A stretch of 64,000 nt of DNA from Rhizophagus irregularis (GCF_026210795.1 NC_089443.1:372001-436000); one strand, 5' to 3'. Positions 1 to 12,489 are shown, counted from the first letter of the stretch. The notes: generated by a model not told the origin, from the sequence alone. Numbers and translations are program-made.

Positions 1-190
1 TTGCTAAATAAAATCATATTTCAAAACCAATACTGTATATTTGCCACCTAATGGAAAAAAGGTATTAATAAATGCTAATTAATAAATCGATAATTCGAAA
101 TATATTTAAGTACTGATTAAACAACAATGCCTTATTGTTTTATATCAGGAAATGAAATTAATGTAACATTTATTTATAAAATCTAAAACT

Positions 191-1755
191 TTATTCGTTA
201 CAAGCAGTGGACACGGCCCTTTTAAGCTCACCATTATACCCACTAATCGTCCACTTTGGTGCCCCAACAGGCTTTTTGTCATCGGCTATATGGTCCCCAT
301 ATACTCGAATGCGTTTGCCCCTTTTTACATCTTTGTCCAGATAACCTCGTAAAAACTTGCGAAGCTTATTTACGGTATATAAAGGAATTAGTACAGCTTG
401 ATTTATAAATCAAATCCTTTAACATATTCACTTACAGTATCCGAACGCCAGGGCAGGTCTTTCACAATAATATTGTTATTTTCATCCGACTCTTCCGGGC
501 TGTGATAGCAATTTTGTTTGGTAATAGGTTCCAATTCAGTTTTATTGAATTGGCCTATTAAATGATCATTATTGTTTTTTAGATTGTTGATCATTTTCGT
601 TCTTCTTAGCCTTTTCTGTATCAATAAAATAAATAAATAAATATGGCATTAAAAGATATTTCAGTGTCAACATACTAATTACCTCTGACTGGCGCGTATT
701 TTTGTGTTTTCTTTTTGATTCCTTTTTTTTCCCTCTAGTTCTTTATTGTTGATTCGGTATGTATCCCGCTGGCTACGATGTCTTCTATATATAATTTGAT
801 AAAGAACATTTTCATTCACCGGGTAAACAGTTAAGTCTATGAGCTGTTTAATCGTAGGGATTATTGTCCCAGTCACGAGTTCTTGTTGAGATTCGAAAGT
901 TTTGCTTGGATTCAATCGGCCTTCTTTGGGCATTCTGCTAATATTCCAGAAAACATCTCGCTAAAATAATTTATGCAGTTAATAAAATTAAATAAACTAA
1001 CATATAAAGAAAATAAATAACGATAATTTAGAATTTTATTTACACGTAAAGCCTCTTTCAAATCTTTGTCCATTTCGTCCAAATTTTTATACCGCTTGAA
1101 TCCAACGGATTTGGTATTAATCAACGGGCCATCAGAATGTCGACTTAAATATTTATTACCCATACTTTCTTCTGCGTTGTCACTTTCAGAATACATTCGA
1201 CGATCTTTTGACTTTTTCCAGTTTATGGGCTTTGCTGCACTCTCGTCATCGGAAGTTTGCTGATATTTTCTTACATTCTTTCTTTTGGCGATATTATCCT
1301 TTTTTTCATTCTCGGAAATTCGCCGATTTTTTCTTAGATCCTTCCTTTTGACGTTATTATCCTCATCTTCGCCATCAGAAATTCGCCGATTTTTTCTCAG
1401 GTCCTTTCTTTTGACGTTATTTTCTTCTTCATCGATTTCGGAAATTCGCCGATTTTTTCTTTTGACGTTTTTCTTCTTCATCGATTTCGGAAATTCGCTG
1501 ATTTTTTCTTTTGACGTTATTTTCTTCTTCATCGATTTCGGAAATTCGCCGATTTTTCCTTAGGTCCTTTCTTTCGACGTTATTTTCCAGACCTATAATG
1601 TAAACCGATACATCCCGAGTTGTAAAAATTCCTTGGATATGCATCACAAATTCATTACCTTTTTTACGCCTGTACCCCTTATATTTCTCTCTTAACGAAT
1701 CCGAAATGGAGGTGTCAGAATCGGTATAAGAAATTAAGCCCGAATCACATTTCAT
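191..1755 (-). pseudogene. Unknown multi-exon gene with charged RISE-type repeats, copy 1
   Basis: I do not recognise a function. The minus-strand reading begins at MKCDSGLISY and enters about five repeats of roughly 17-24 residues built on KRKDLRKNRRISEIDEEENN, so the middle is extremely Lys/Arg/Glu rich. Later exons join across GT-AG introns: one after the codons for EALR (around 1040 to 955), one after RQSE (around 678 to 625), and one after LPWRSDT (about 440 to 372). The last exon ends in a motif reading APKWTISGYNGE before the TAA at 191-193. A 2-nt deletion inside the repeats near 1470 shifts the frame, so this copy is probably broken. A second copy with the same exon order lies at 9136-10712, and both share the PWRS and APKW motifs. 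It is divergent from the tnp2 transposase gene, so it may be the accessory gene of the same transposon; that is inference. Confidence 0.55.
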
Positions 1756-2552
1756 TTGTTGGCTTGACCTGTTATAAAAAGGCTAATAATAAATAAATGT
1801 AAATAAACTAACTGGTATAGATAAACTCCAGAAATTACTTACATATTCGCTTGTTTCTATTGAACATGTTGGGCATATTGGTCAAAAAAATAAATAAATA
1901 AATAAAATAAAAGTCAGCTAATGAGTAATTGACTTCATTTTAACACTCAGAGCTTAGTGTAACTATTATGCAAAATTCATTCTTTAAGTATGAAAAGAAT
2001 ATAAGCCCAGAGGCTAAAAAGCCAACGGATAGGCGGATAAAAGCCCGGGTGCGTAAAAAGACCTGGGCATCCAAAAGGACAAACAGATAAAGTCCAGTTA
2101 TATAAAAAAGCTTAGCGCGCAAAAAACTTCGAGGCTTATGAAAGGACAACGGAAAAATTTTAAATAATAAAAGCCAAGGCTTTGAAGTAAAAGCCTAAGT
2201 ATGTAAAAAACTTAACGGACTATCGGATAAAAGTCCGGTTGCATAAAAAGCCAAGGCTTCTGAAGGTAAAAATGTACGTAAAAAAAACAGAACGAACAAA
2301 CGGATAAAGTTCGGTTGCATAGTAAAGCAAGGTTTTGAAAGTAAAAGCCCAGGCGCGTAAATATTTGAGGCTTTCGAACGGTTCTAAACAGACAATATTA
2401 CTTACGAAAATTATATAAAAGAACGAAAAGAACGCGAAATATTAAACGCGAAAAAATGAGGTTAATTTATTTTATTTGACCAATAAACCGCGTGGAAAAT
2501 TGCCAGTTTTCACAATAGTAACATCGGTGTGATCTTGAATTTTAACCATAAA
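1756..2552. other. Intergenic spacer between divergent genes
   Basis: This stretch separates the 5' ends of the unknown repeat gene (minus) and the tnp2 gene (plus), so both promoters should lie here. It contains AT-rich TAAA runs near 1880-1905 and the degenerate repeats listed separately. I see no other gene. Confidence 0.5.
2030..2370. repeat. Degenerate tandem repeats in divergent promoter region
   Basis: Roughly four imperfect copies of a 70-100 bp unit are recognisable by the recurring string CGGATAAAAGTCCGGTTGCA and variants, followed by AAAAGC and CAAGGCTT-like words. Copies diverge strongly. Subterminal repeats of a CACTA element would look like this, but I could not find a matching terminal CACT inverted repeat. 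Confidence 0.45.
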
Positions 2553-5500
2553 ATGTCTACAAAAATTAGAAATAAGGTACCCTGTTACTGTAAATCATGC
2601 AATGGAAAATTAGTGGAGGAAAGGACGAGAAAGAGACACGCAGAATTAGAAGCTCAATTGGCTGATAATATTTCTGGATTTGTCCCCTCAGCACATATAA
2701 ATATGTCCTTTCCTAATCCTAAACCTAACGAAACTCCTGACCAATATGTCGCAATGGAAATCGATGAGTCTATTATTATAGAAGGATCATCAGAAAAAGT
2801 AGTAAACTCAGAAAAAGATTCGGCTGAACAAGAATTAAGAAATTTACCTGAGGTTGATAATTATGAGCCCGATTTTGAATATACCTCTCAAAAAAGGTGA
2901 AGACAAGACAAGTTTCGAGAACCTGAAGCCGATCAGAATAATAAAAATCCAGGCGATGATGATGATGGTGAAAGTGAAAGCGGTATTTCTCTAGATGATG
3001 ATGTCACGTTTTTGAGTAACGATGAAACCCCAGTTGAACAATTCACTGCCCCCGACTTCGACAATAATTCAGAATTTGTATATCTTAATACAAATATTAA
3101 TTACGCAGATTCTTGGATACTAATATGGATATATAAGTATCAATCAAGATTTCGCTTGTCGGACGTTGCAATAGATTCCTTGATCAAGTTTTTTCAGCAA
3201 ATATTAATGGATGCTGATCAGGCGAGATTCAAAAATTTCCCATCTTCTTTATATACTGCGAGTAAATTGTTACAAGTCGGCAACCAATCAAAAACTTACG
3301 CAGTATGTCCAAGTTGTAATAGTTTGTATAATATTGCTGAAGTTGTGGCGGAAGAAGGATCCAAATGCACACATGTAGAGTTTCCAATGCAATCAAAAGG
3401 AAAACCTTGTGGAATGGAATTAACCGTGCAAGCCCCGCTTGGTAATGGAAATAAAAATCGTCCGAAATTGTTATTTCCCTTGCCGAGTTTGAAGTTACAA
3501 ATAAACAGTTTATACCAACGATCAGGAATCCAGCAGCAATTAAGAAAATGGACCAATCGGCACGTTGATAATGGTATGCTAACGGATATTTACGATGGTA
3601 AAATCTGGAAAAGTTTTTCTGACATTTCGGGCGCCCCATATTTTACACCAGAAACTGCAGATTCTCACTTGGGAATTATGATCAATCTTGACTGGTTTCA
3701 GCCCTTTGAATCGTCCGCATACAGTTGTGGGGCGATATATGGAGTGGTTTGTAACCTACCACGTGAAATTAGATTCAAAAAAGAAAATATGTTGACGCTT
3801 GGTCTACTACCAGGACCGAACAAGGTTAGGTTACACAAAATTAACCATTACCTCTCCCCGATTGTTGATGAATTATTAGAGTTCTGGAATGGAATTGAAA
3901 TTCCCGCCGCTGGAAGAAAAATCCGATTAGCATTAATATGCTGTTCAAATGATATTCCTGCAGCGAGGAAGCTCTGTGGTCATATATCTGCATCAGTTAG
4001 TTGTCATAGGTGCTATAAAAGAGCAAATTCAATTTCAAATAAATTAAATTTTGGCGGCTTTGATGATATGAGTGAGTGGTTCGTAGAAAGAAATTTACTG
4101 AAACATCGGCAGGATGCTGAGAATTGGAGGTTATGTAAATCTGAAGAAGAAAGAAAACGTCATGTAAGTTTGACTTCTGTCAGATGGACTGAATTACTTC
4201 GATTGCCGTATTTCAATCCAATAAGGCATCTTATCATAGATCCAATGCATTGTTTATTCCTCGAAATAGCCCATTGGATAATCAAAAAATTATGGATTGA
4301 TGGTAATAAGATCACCAAACATGACCTAGAATTAATGGAAAAACGAGCAAAAATCATAAAAATACCTGCAGATTTGGGTAGAATTCCAAATAAAATCACA
4401 ACCGGAGATGGATTTTCTGGATTTACGGCTGATCAATGGAAATCATTTATTCTAATTTATGCTATCCCATTGATGTGGGATTTGCTCGATGAACCAGATC
4501 GAAAAATTTTGGGAAATTTTGTTAGGGCTTGTACTCTATTAGTTTGTCGAATTATTGATGATAAGACATTAAGTGAAGCTCATGAACATTTGCTCAAAGT
4601 TGCAATGTTAATTGAAGAAAATTATGGTCCGGAAAGGATCACTCCAAATCTCCATTTATGTCTTCATATTGCCGATTGTTGCCAGGATTATGGACCATTA
4701 TATTCATTTTGGTGTTATTCTTTTGAAAGAATGAATGGAATCCTGGGTAGGTCATTATGATGATTGTTCAATTATTTTAACTTAATATTAATCATTTTTA
4801 AATAAAATATCGACAGGCTCTTTTCCTAACAGTCATCGCCAAATTGAACCCGAACTTCTACGTATCATCATGCAGCATTGGAGACTTGATGACCTTATAT
4901 CCGCTCAATCAAATAACACTAAGCTTGTTGAAGCTTTAAAGCTAATAAAGCCACGGGCAACTTCCAGAAGTTTAGCAGCCTATGATAATTTTGAATTTTC
5001 TGAGCTGTGTCAATATAGGAAAATTTTTGTTCAAGAAGTTGATGATACAATTGTCGGTAATGAGCCATTTCCTGGTAAAATGCTCACACCACGTAGAATT
5101 CGGGTCGATTTACCTGATAATATTTATCAAATCCTGACCGATTATTATAGTAATGCTTACGACTTACAATTTACAACAATTGCCGATTCGATATCATCCA
5201 GTTCAAGGGACTCGATTGTTGTACCAAATATGATTGATCAGTTTGGCCGTGTCCGAATTGCAGCAGAAATCTTCAGATCAGTGATGTCATCCCGATTCTT
5301 GAAAAATGCGTGTATTTTGGCAAAGTTTATCCAAGAAAACCGAGGAAATGAAACAACAGACTTATTTCCTGGCCAGGTTCAATATTATTTTGAGCATACT
5401 ATCACGATATCAGGTGAATCTAAAACTCATCGATTGGCATTCGTCAGATGGTACAGACCGGCACCAAACCGACTTATACGATTTTATACAAATATCGATG

Positions 5501-5682
5501 AGAATGATAAAAGTTCAAATATTGAACTTTGGCAAAATGATTTTTATGATATAAGCCGAGACTGTATAATTCCAATTCATTACATATATAGCCGATTTGT
5601 ATCTAGCGAATTTGTAACTGGTAAAAAGAAGCTCGTCGCATATAAAGCTGTAATACCAATAAATAGACAATTTCATTTATAA
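2553..5682 (+). pseudogene. tnp2-type (CACTA/En-Spm) transposase, one in-frame TGA
   Basis: This is a cut-and-paste DNA transposase of the tnp2/CACTA family, about 1,019 codons over two exons. I chose the ATG at 2553 (MSTKIRNKVPCYC) because it starts a Cys-rich N-terminus (CYCKSCNGKLV) that I recall from related fungal copies. An acidic linker follows, then the catalytic core with CHRCYKRAN-type cysteines and the family signature IIDPMHCLFLEIAHW near 4215-4275. A 70-nt GT-AG intron (4747-4816) joins ILG to SFPNSHRQIEPEL. The only lesion I see is TGA at 2898-2900, between KR and RQDKF in an open frame, best explained as a CGA (Arg) codon mutated to TGA. The gene is otherwise intact and lies divergent from the unknown gene at 191-1755. 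No CACTA termini were found around it, so the element boundaries are unknown. Confidence 0.85.
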
Positions 5683-6041
5683 TAAATTTAAAATATAATT
5701 AAGTTTATAATAAAATAATATTTATTAAATCGCCAGTATGTTCATTTAGTTCTGAAACTCTTTCGTTTCTCCTTTTTAATAAGTCTATATTTTGTCATGG
5801 TGCAAGTTATATAGAACTTTTTTGCCAAGTGCGTAAAAAAGAAAAAAACTTAGGCGAAATCTCTAGTAAGTTTAATTTAAAAGGAAATTTTGTGAAAAAT
5901 TTTATTAAACCGATCATTGTCCAAAGAAAAAAAGTTAATTATTTATTGTTAAAAATTATTAAATGAAATGTTGTAATGTGTTATAAGAAATATAACATAT
6001 GATAATAAACTTACTGATAAACGAATAAAATTGGATATAAT

Positions 6042-6170
6042 CATATCGGCGGATTTGTTTCATCACATGTCAGCCGAACATAGTAAATTAATTAGAGAAT
6101 TGGGTTTTCCCATTTCTATAATAAATTTGTTATAGCAAATGACATGTGATGAAACAAATCCGCCGATATG
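6042..6170. mobile_element. Small foldback element (MITE-like) with 31-bp perfect TIRs
   Basis: Positions 6042-6072 and 6140-6170 are exact reverse complements (31 of 31), starting CATATCGGCGGATTTG. They enclose a 67-bp AT-rich loop. This is the layout of a miniature inverted-repeat transposon. The target duplication is unclear, though TA/AT-rich flanks would suit a mariner type. Confidence 0.7.
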
Positions 6171-6342
6171 TATTGAACGGACATTAGTATTGTAAATCAA
6201 TTTTTTAATTTTAATTTCTCGCAATAAACCTGACCAGAATTTTACTCATAGAGTGAATATAGATAAAGAATTCATACCGATTTGCCGCTACCAATGGTAC
6301 TATTAATGATGAGGTATATTTGAGGAACTCCGTTAAAATGAG

Positions 6343-6467
6343 CCTTTCGCGGATCCATTCACGGAAAATGAAAATAATTTGATAAATTCCGTTATTTAAT
6401 TCCGGAAATATGGGTCTTTTACGGAAAAAAGGTGGAATATAAAAAATGGATCGACCTTTTTACAGGG
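6343..6467 (+). repeat. Dispersed repeat, copy 1
   Basis: This matches 12354-12489 over about 125-135 bp. Shared words include CATTCACGGAAAATGAAAA, GATAAATTCC and AAAAAATGGA. No coding capacity was seen. It is probably a fragment of an uncharacterised repeat family. Confidence 0.6.
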
Positions 6468-6756
6468 TTACCTAAAATGAAGAGAAAAAAAGTAGCTTTC
6501 ACCCATATGCTTGCCGATAGTTGTTGATTGGGCTTAGTCGACACATTCGACGGTGGGATTATTATTTACGGAACTAGTATTACCTAAAAAGAGAGTTGTT
6601 TCCAAGAGTTAGTGAAACTGCGTTACCCATATGCTGGTCGATAGTTGTTGAACCGAAAATGTTGAACCGTTGTATTCGAATAGAATGGGAATACAACGCA
6701 AAAAGCTAAGTAAGACTTATCCCTTGGATCCACAAGACCAGTATTTCAGCCGAGCG

Positions 6757-6891
6757 TTAATCCTGCAGGAACTTACCATTATTGGCTTCTTGAACTTCAT
6801 ACAAACGTATAGCCCATCTTCGCTGCCCTCGTAAACCTTTCTTTATACGACTATTAAAACTTCGTTTGCCGCGCTTGTGACGACGACCCAT
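6757..6891 (-). CDS. Short basic ORF with possible splice donor
   Basis: A 44-codon minus-strand ORF starts MGRRHKRGKRSFNSRIKKGL and is strongly Lys/Arg-rich. At codons 38-40 the DNA reads AATAATGGTAAGTT, an excellent 5' splice site, so the visible stop may lie inside an intron and this may be the first exon of a longer gene. A TATA-like stretch (TTTATATAATAAAAAG) lies upstream. No family was recognised; it could be a chance ORF. Confidence 0.3.
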   Translation of the reverse strand: MGRRHKRGKRSFNSRIKKGLRGQRRWAIRLYEVQEANNGKFLQD

Positions 6892-6996
6892 ACTAGCTGA
6901 TGGGAAATAAAGAGCCTTTTCCTGTCTTTATATAATAAAAAGACGCGTAAAATCAACAAAACGTGCAAACAACTAAAAAAAGAACAAATAGAACAA

Positions 6997-7318
6997 GAAT
7001 TATTCCAAGAAAAGAATTGTTCTATCAGTGTAATTTTAGGAAATAGATTAATTGGGAATTTTCCGATTTTTTATTAACTCCTTATACTCTGTTGCGCAAG
7101 TTTTTTTTGTCAGAAGCTTGCTCACTTCTGAATAAGACACGGTAGGTATGACATTGACTGTCACACGAAAGAATTATTCCAAGAAAAGAATTGTTCTATC
7201 AGTACTAATTTTAGAACATATGGGAAATAGATTAATTGGGAATTTTCCGAATTTTCATTAACTCCTTATACTCCGTTGTGAATTTTTTTGACAGAAGTTA
7301 CATGCTCACTTTCTGAAT
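6997..7318 (+). repeat. Direct repeat, two copies of about 145 bp
   Basis: Copy 1 (about 6997-7136) and copy 2 (about 7171-7318) share GAATTATTCCAAGAAAAGAA, then ATAGATTAATTGGGAATTTT, then ACTCCTTATACTC, ending at a TCACTTTCTGAA-like word. Small indels separate the copies. It is a local tandem duplication or two insertions of one short element. Confidence 0.75.
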
Positions 7319-8709
7319 GGATGAATAATTTCGTCAAATATTCTAATCCAGATTTGTAATGAGTATACAGAGAAAGTTTTTAAAAAAAATGACAAAAGTT
7401 CTGAATTTAGTGCATATTCTTCAATTTTGATTTGTAGCGGAAAAAAGGTTACCATTTATCAATTTCTTTTTTCGATTTTTCTTTTTATATAAAATGCTTC
7501 CACTTTAATAGTAACGTTCCCAAAGATTGTAAGATTAAGTTATCTTCGGTCTTTCTTACAATTATTGCAGTTATTGATCTTTTTTACGAATATCAGTTTT
7601 TTTTTTCACAATTCGTTTTTGTTCTACGGTCTACATAACGATCGGTACCTATTGATCCCATGTATGATACCCATGTATTTTTACTCATGTGATTTGTATC
7701 ACAAAAAATACTATATATATAACTTATATAAAGGACTTCAACTCTCTACCTTAATTTATTTTTTTTTGATTTTTTTTTTCGTTTTCTTGGACATCTGAAA
7801 GTGAGGCATGTGGTGTTAATTGGTAGAGGTCATGCATCTTCGGACGACCTAAGGGACAAGCCATTGCTGTAGTCTCCGCCATGTACACCTCACCATGGTC
7901 AATAGACCGCCGCAATCCATTAGGGTCGTTTTTAATTCCCCCCTTTTTATTCCTTTTATACGATAGCAGTATTCATATTTATTTTCTACTTTGATAAAGT
8001 ACTGATTTTATAATTGCAGTCTTTTTTAGTAAGTAGTCATTTCTATTTTAATGTACGTCAAAACCAGAAACTAACATGTACCGATTTTCACTCCTACCAA
8101 CATGAATCTTATCATATTTTCAGCTACCGATATTGATGAACTTTATTAGAGGCGAGTAAAATTTTTAGCCTGATCTTCATACCTAAACAATTCGTTTAAA
8201 GGTAATTAGCATGATGGTATCTTTAAATTGCTCCTAGGTGATATTAGTAGTTATGACTATTTATGCTGAAGAGTGGAATTCGTCTGGTGGTTGATTGGGT
8301 TGATTAGGTTGATTGAATAAAACTTCACAAATCGGTCATAAAATCATATGAAATTTATTTATTTATATCTGCCGCAAATCTGCTATTTTGATCTGTGGAC
8401 CTGAGATGAAATACACATAATTCCAAATATAATAAAAATCAATGGCGCAATAAATGAAAATCAAATGGCTGATTTAATCCAAACTGACCAATTTCTAACA
8501 AAGGGGTAAGAACGATTCTCAAGGTGGAAAATATCAGATTTAATAGTTCACATCAATTCAGAAAAAAAGAAAGGCAACGATAATGCTTTTTATTTTTATG
8601 TATAAAATGCATACAACTTACAAGAAAAATTCTCTAGTTAGAAGCCTAAGTTGAAATAGCAAAACAATCTGAGGGTCTTATGTAAAGCTTCCGTTTGAAC
8701 TTTGAAAGT

Positions 8710-8815
8710 CATAGCGAGATTCGAATATTTGAAAGTTTTTAAAATGTAGATTCGAATATGATTCGAATCTCACCTGATATTCGAATCTCAAATGGATATT
8801 CGAATCTCATGTGAT
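8710..8815. repeat. Short ATTCGAATCTC repeats
   Basis: At least five copies of the near-palindromic word ATTCGAAT, mostly as GATATTCGAATCTCA, occur in both orientations within about 105 bp. Purpose unknown. They could be the edge of a foldback element. Confidence 0.5.
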
Positions 8816-9135
8816 TTTGAATTTATTGAATTTATTAAATATTTATTAAATATTAAGGAAATGTAGAAATTCAATTGACATTCTTTTTATAGTAACTTCG
8901 TATTTCACAAAAAATTTTATTAAAATTATATTACAAAATATCAAATTGCGAAAAATCTAGCTTTACATATTTAGCAATATTTAAATTTGCAACAAAAAAA
9001 ATATTACAAGTCTTTGAATTAACATTATACGGATTAATCTGATGTCCCTGATGTTAGAATGGGGATAAGAATGAGTCTTGATCTACCACAGATCTCGATC
9101 TTATGAAATGAATAAAAAAACCTTCTCCTTTCTAA

Positions 9136-10712
9136 TTAATTATCTATCAATTGAATAATATTATTACTTTTCTCTTCATTCTTCGAGTAGTAGGGCGATA
9201 TTACCCATTTTGGTGCATTGTCCGGTGGTTCTGAATTATCTTTAAATATCTTATCTTTGTACCACCGCTTTCTCTGGACTTTGGTATGTTGTAATGATTC
9301 TCCCACACTATCGGCAATTCGAAGAAGTTTTTTGACCTAAAAAAAATAATAAGAAATTATAAGCAAAAGAAAGTTAAAATTATAAAATTTTCTAATTTAC
9401 CTCTACAGATCTCCACGGTTTGTCGTACACATGAATCACGTGCTTATCCAATTTGTTTTTTGGTCGGACAAGTTCATTGATTTCCTTCATAGCCATTTCT
9501 TCGTCCGTCTCCGATATTTCATCGGAGTAATAAGCTCCGTTATCAACTATCTCCTCTAGGTCTTTCTCATATTTCTCTACTGTCAATGAATCGGGTCGTA
9601 AATGCACAAAAGTGGGGGATTTTGTAGTATACATATATTGAAGGCCCCGTTTTCGTCTTTCTTTTTTCTAAAATAAATTAAAATAATTAATAAGTAAAGC
9701 ATCGGTATCTCAACATCAAAAGATACTCACTTCAGAACGTCTAGAATTTGTTCCCTTTCGTTTTTTGTCCTCCTTAGCTTTTTCAGAATTTTGTGAAATT
9801 TTCCAATTTTCTCGTCTATGGCGATGAAGTTGCTGCAGAACATTTTTAAGTTCTGTCGAATTGTACTGGACTTTACTACTTAACGACTTATCGATTGTGG
9901 GCATTGTTTCTTTGATCACATGATTTTGAATTTCATTTCAGGATTTGGTATAGTCTAGGAAGAGAGAGCTATCGAGATTTGAAAGAATTTGAAATACTTC
10001 ATTCTAATTTATAAAACAAAAATAGACCAATTAATTCTGATCTTTTGCAGGAAGTAACATTTATTAACTTGTTAAGATCAATAAATACCCTGAAGGATTT
10101 ACATTGCTCTTCATCAATTGCTGCGTGCTGCATTAGAAATGTTTGTTTTGGAGACACCGATTCATATTGATTAGTGGTTGCAGTATTATTCCCCAATTGT
10201 GCTTTCTTTATAATTAATACTTCTTCAACCAAATGATCTAATTTTGAATTGATTTCAGACAACTCTTGTAAAATTAATGGGTAAGAATTTGTTAGTAAGA
10301 AATATAACGCATTTTTTTCTTACTGAGAATTTTCAATTTTTATACCTTCTCTTACGGATTTTCTCTTATGGTCCCTGCTGTAACTTCGATTGCTTCTTTT
10401 ATCGCAACTCCTATTGCCCTTTCTAGTACGGCTTCTACCACGTCTTTCATCTCTACTATCGGTACTGGAGTCTCTACTCCTTTTTTCATTAATTCTTCCA
10501 GAACTTTTACCGCGAGTTTCACTTGAATGTCTACTACGGCGCTTATCATCAATATCTGGAGTTTTTTTTCTTCCAGGACTTGGGCTATCAAAACTTGAAT
10601 TTCTTTTATTTCGCTTCGAACTTGGGGACGGAGACACAGATTCATTACGTTTCTTATGAGACATATGACTTTTTGAAGACTTATTGAACTTGAAAGGTTT
10701 CCGACTACGCAT
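9136..10712 (-). CDS. Unknown multi-exon gene, RS-rich N-terminus, copy 2
   Basis: This is a paralogue of the gene at 191-1755 with the same exon plan, function unknown. The first exon (10712 to about 10325, MRSRKPFKFNKSSK) is Arg/Ser-rich and resembles an SR-type tail, ending at a CAGTAAGA donor. A later intron holds the branch-like word TTACTAAC. Next come an exon with LDHLVEEVLIIKKAQL, an exon with the coiled, basic LQQLHRHRRENWKISQNS (9919-9716), an acidic exon ending KPWRSVE (9634-9410), and the last exon from about 9340 with NAPKWVISPYY and a TAA at 9136-9138. The shared PWRS and APKW motifs tie it to copy 1. I could not settle every intron edge in the middle. No transposase gene survives beside it. 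Confidence 0.55.
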
Positions 10713-11284
10713 AATAAAGCTTCTATTTCTTTAAAGATGGTAAAAGGTTATTAGAAGCTGATATTTTTTTTTTGAATAGAATTATAAATTTTGCCCCAAA
10801 TACCTCAATTAAAAGGATTATTAACCTTTAGAAAAAAAAGTAAAATTTTTGATTATCTTTATTATTTTAAAATCGTCTGGCGTAATCACATTTTTTTTGA
10901 ATTAGACTCACGCAATCATATTGTTGATTTAAAATTAAATGGTCACACGTAATCATATATTCCAATCATATATTCCAATCACGTAATCTTATTTTTTTGT
11001 ATTGTATTGCAATTATATTGGCCTTACATCATTATTTGCAAATTTTTATTTTTTGTATTATAATTATATTGGCCTTACATCATTATTATCATTATTGCAA
11101 ATTATTTTTAGGAGGTTTAAAGTGTCGACAAAGAAGGAGGTTTTAGTTACCCAATTGTGGGAGAAAGTAAATTTATTGTCCCCATACACAGTGCTACAAA
11201 AGAGCCGGAATAGGTATTACTTCATGATCATCATTCCAATTCATGTGAAATATTTTTTATTTGACATAAAATTATGATAATAAT

Positions 11285-11440
11285 ATAACGTTGCTTCATT
11301 GAACCACCAATAATTTCTCCATCTTTTTTAACTGCCCTTAACAATTTACCTAGAAAATTTCTATTGGACTTAAGTCGTCAGGACTGTTTGAAGGCCAATC
11401 CATAACTTTTGGGATATTGTTTTGGAGAAGAATTCAGGGT
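11285..11440 (-). pseudogene. Tc1/mariner transposase fragment
   Basis: On the minus strand about 50 codons resemble the C-terminal part of a Tc1/mariner DDE transposase. The segment reads VMDWPSNSPDDLSPIEIF, the familiar W-P-x-x-S-P-D-L-x-P-I-E block that precedes the last catalytic region, followed after a stop by LLRAVKKDGE-like residues in a neighbouring frame. Stops and an inserted D show decay. No full-length element or TIR was found. Confidence 0.65.
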
Positions 11441-12049
11441 ATAGCCGATCAATTGGCGATTCCGGTGCAAGAGTATAGATCTTGACGAGTTGTGACTTAT
11501 ATTATTGATATATCAAGAGCCATCCCCTCGTCTTAGATTTTCGCTCCAGTCTTTCAATGATTTTCATTCCTAGTTAACTGAATTTTGGAATTTTTTACAA
11601 TTTTTAATTAATTTTGTTGAATTAATTAACAATTTCTAATATCTAAATAATTTTCCAACAAATAGTATTGTCAAAATTGATAATATCATATAAATATCCA
11701 TTTAATACCTATCAATATTCGGTATAGTAAATAAAACAGTAAACTATAATGAAAAATCATTGTCATATCGGGTTACTAATGTGTATATATTACATATCAA
11801 GCCACTTATTTATTTATTTTATGTCAAGCAGGCAATAGATTAAGTATTGCTATTATTCAATCGAGACGAAAGTTGTTAGCGCTACACAAATACAATTGTC
11901 ATCTAGCAAAAGCCAGACCCTCGCTTCTAAGAAAAAGAACCCATAGTTCTACTGTCTACCACGACCAATAAGGTGTTGACTACCGAAGTAGTCTACCATT
12001 GGTTGATACCATGGTTGTGACCAAAGTTTATGGTATAGGCACACGCAGT

Positions 12050-12165
12050 ATTAATTCATAGAGCATCCGTTGGCTGGATGGATCGAACCTGCGTCTTCCA
12101 TTCCTGTCTTAGACGACCTATTACATATCAAGCCATATCAGGTTTCTGGTATTTAACCGATATAC
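12050..12165 (-). repeat. Possible tRNA-derived (SINE-like) fragment
   Basis: The minus strand holds GGTTCGATCC, a good RNA polymerase III B box, about 45 nt downstream of TGGCTTGATATG, a weak A box. The T-stem around the B box does not pair properly and no clean cloverleaf forms. A degenerate SINE head is likelier than a working tRNA. Confidence 0.25.
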
Positions 12166-12353
12166 CATAATATTTCGTGACCCGATATTCCAGTGATAAT
12201 AACTGCGAGTTCACCGTAGTATTCCCGTTTCGCAAGTCCGTCTCATATGACTTTCTGAATCGATTTACCGATCGGTTGATAATCTATTTTTATTTAAAAC
12301 AACCGAATCCTTATAAAAATGTTTTATCCATTATTTCTGTAAAAACTCCAATC

Positions 12354-12489
12354 CCTTTCACGAATCCATTCACGGAAAATGAAAACAATTCGATAAATTC
12401 CTTGATATAAGGTTATTAATTCCGAAAATATGAGCCTTTTATGGAAAAAAGATGGAATATAAAAAATGGAGCGACTTTTTTTGCAGGGA
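12354..12489 (+). repeat. Dispersed repeat, copy 2
   Basis: Second copy of the repeat at 6343-6467, in the same orientation, with about a dozen extra bases (TTGATATAAGG region) in the middle. Both copies are followed by a T-rich run and CAGGG. Confidence 0.6.

Larger units (their letters stand above)
5683..6756. other. AT-rich spacer with small repeats
   Basis: No gene was found. It holds the foldback element at 6042-6170, a dispersed repeat at 6343-6467, and two copies of a phrase reading ACCCATATGCTKGYCGATAG near 6499 and 6628, which mark another short direct repeat. Confidence 0.5.
6892..9135. other. AT-rich spacer, no gene recognised
   Basis: Contents are the roughly 145-bp direct repeat at 6997-7318 and the ATTCGAATCTC repeats at 8710-8815. 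There is also a GC-richer island near 7806-7925 with a weak tRNA-like look, discussed among the rejected items. The 7565-7798 ORF is low-complexity and not supported. Confidence 0.5.

Noticed and set aside
7806-7925. tRNA gene
   Set aside because: The start resembles a tRNA 5' half (TGGTGTTAATTGGTAGAGG) but no B box, T-stem or acceptor pairing follows.
10390-10659. Leu-rich plus-strand ORF of 89 codons
   Set aside because: It is the antisense of the Arg/Ser-rich exon at 10320-10712 and has no independent support.
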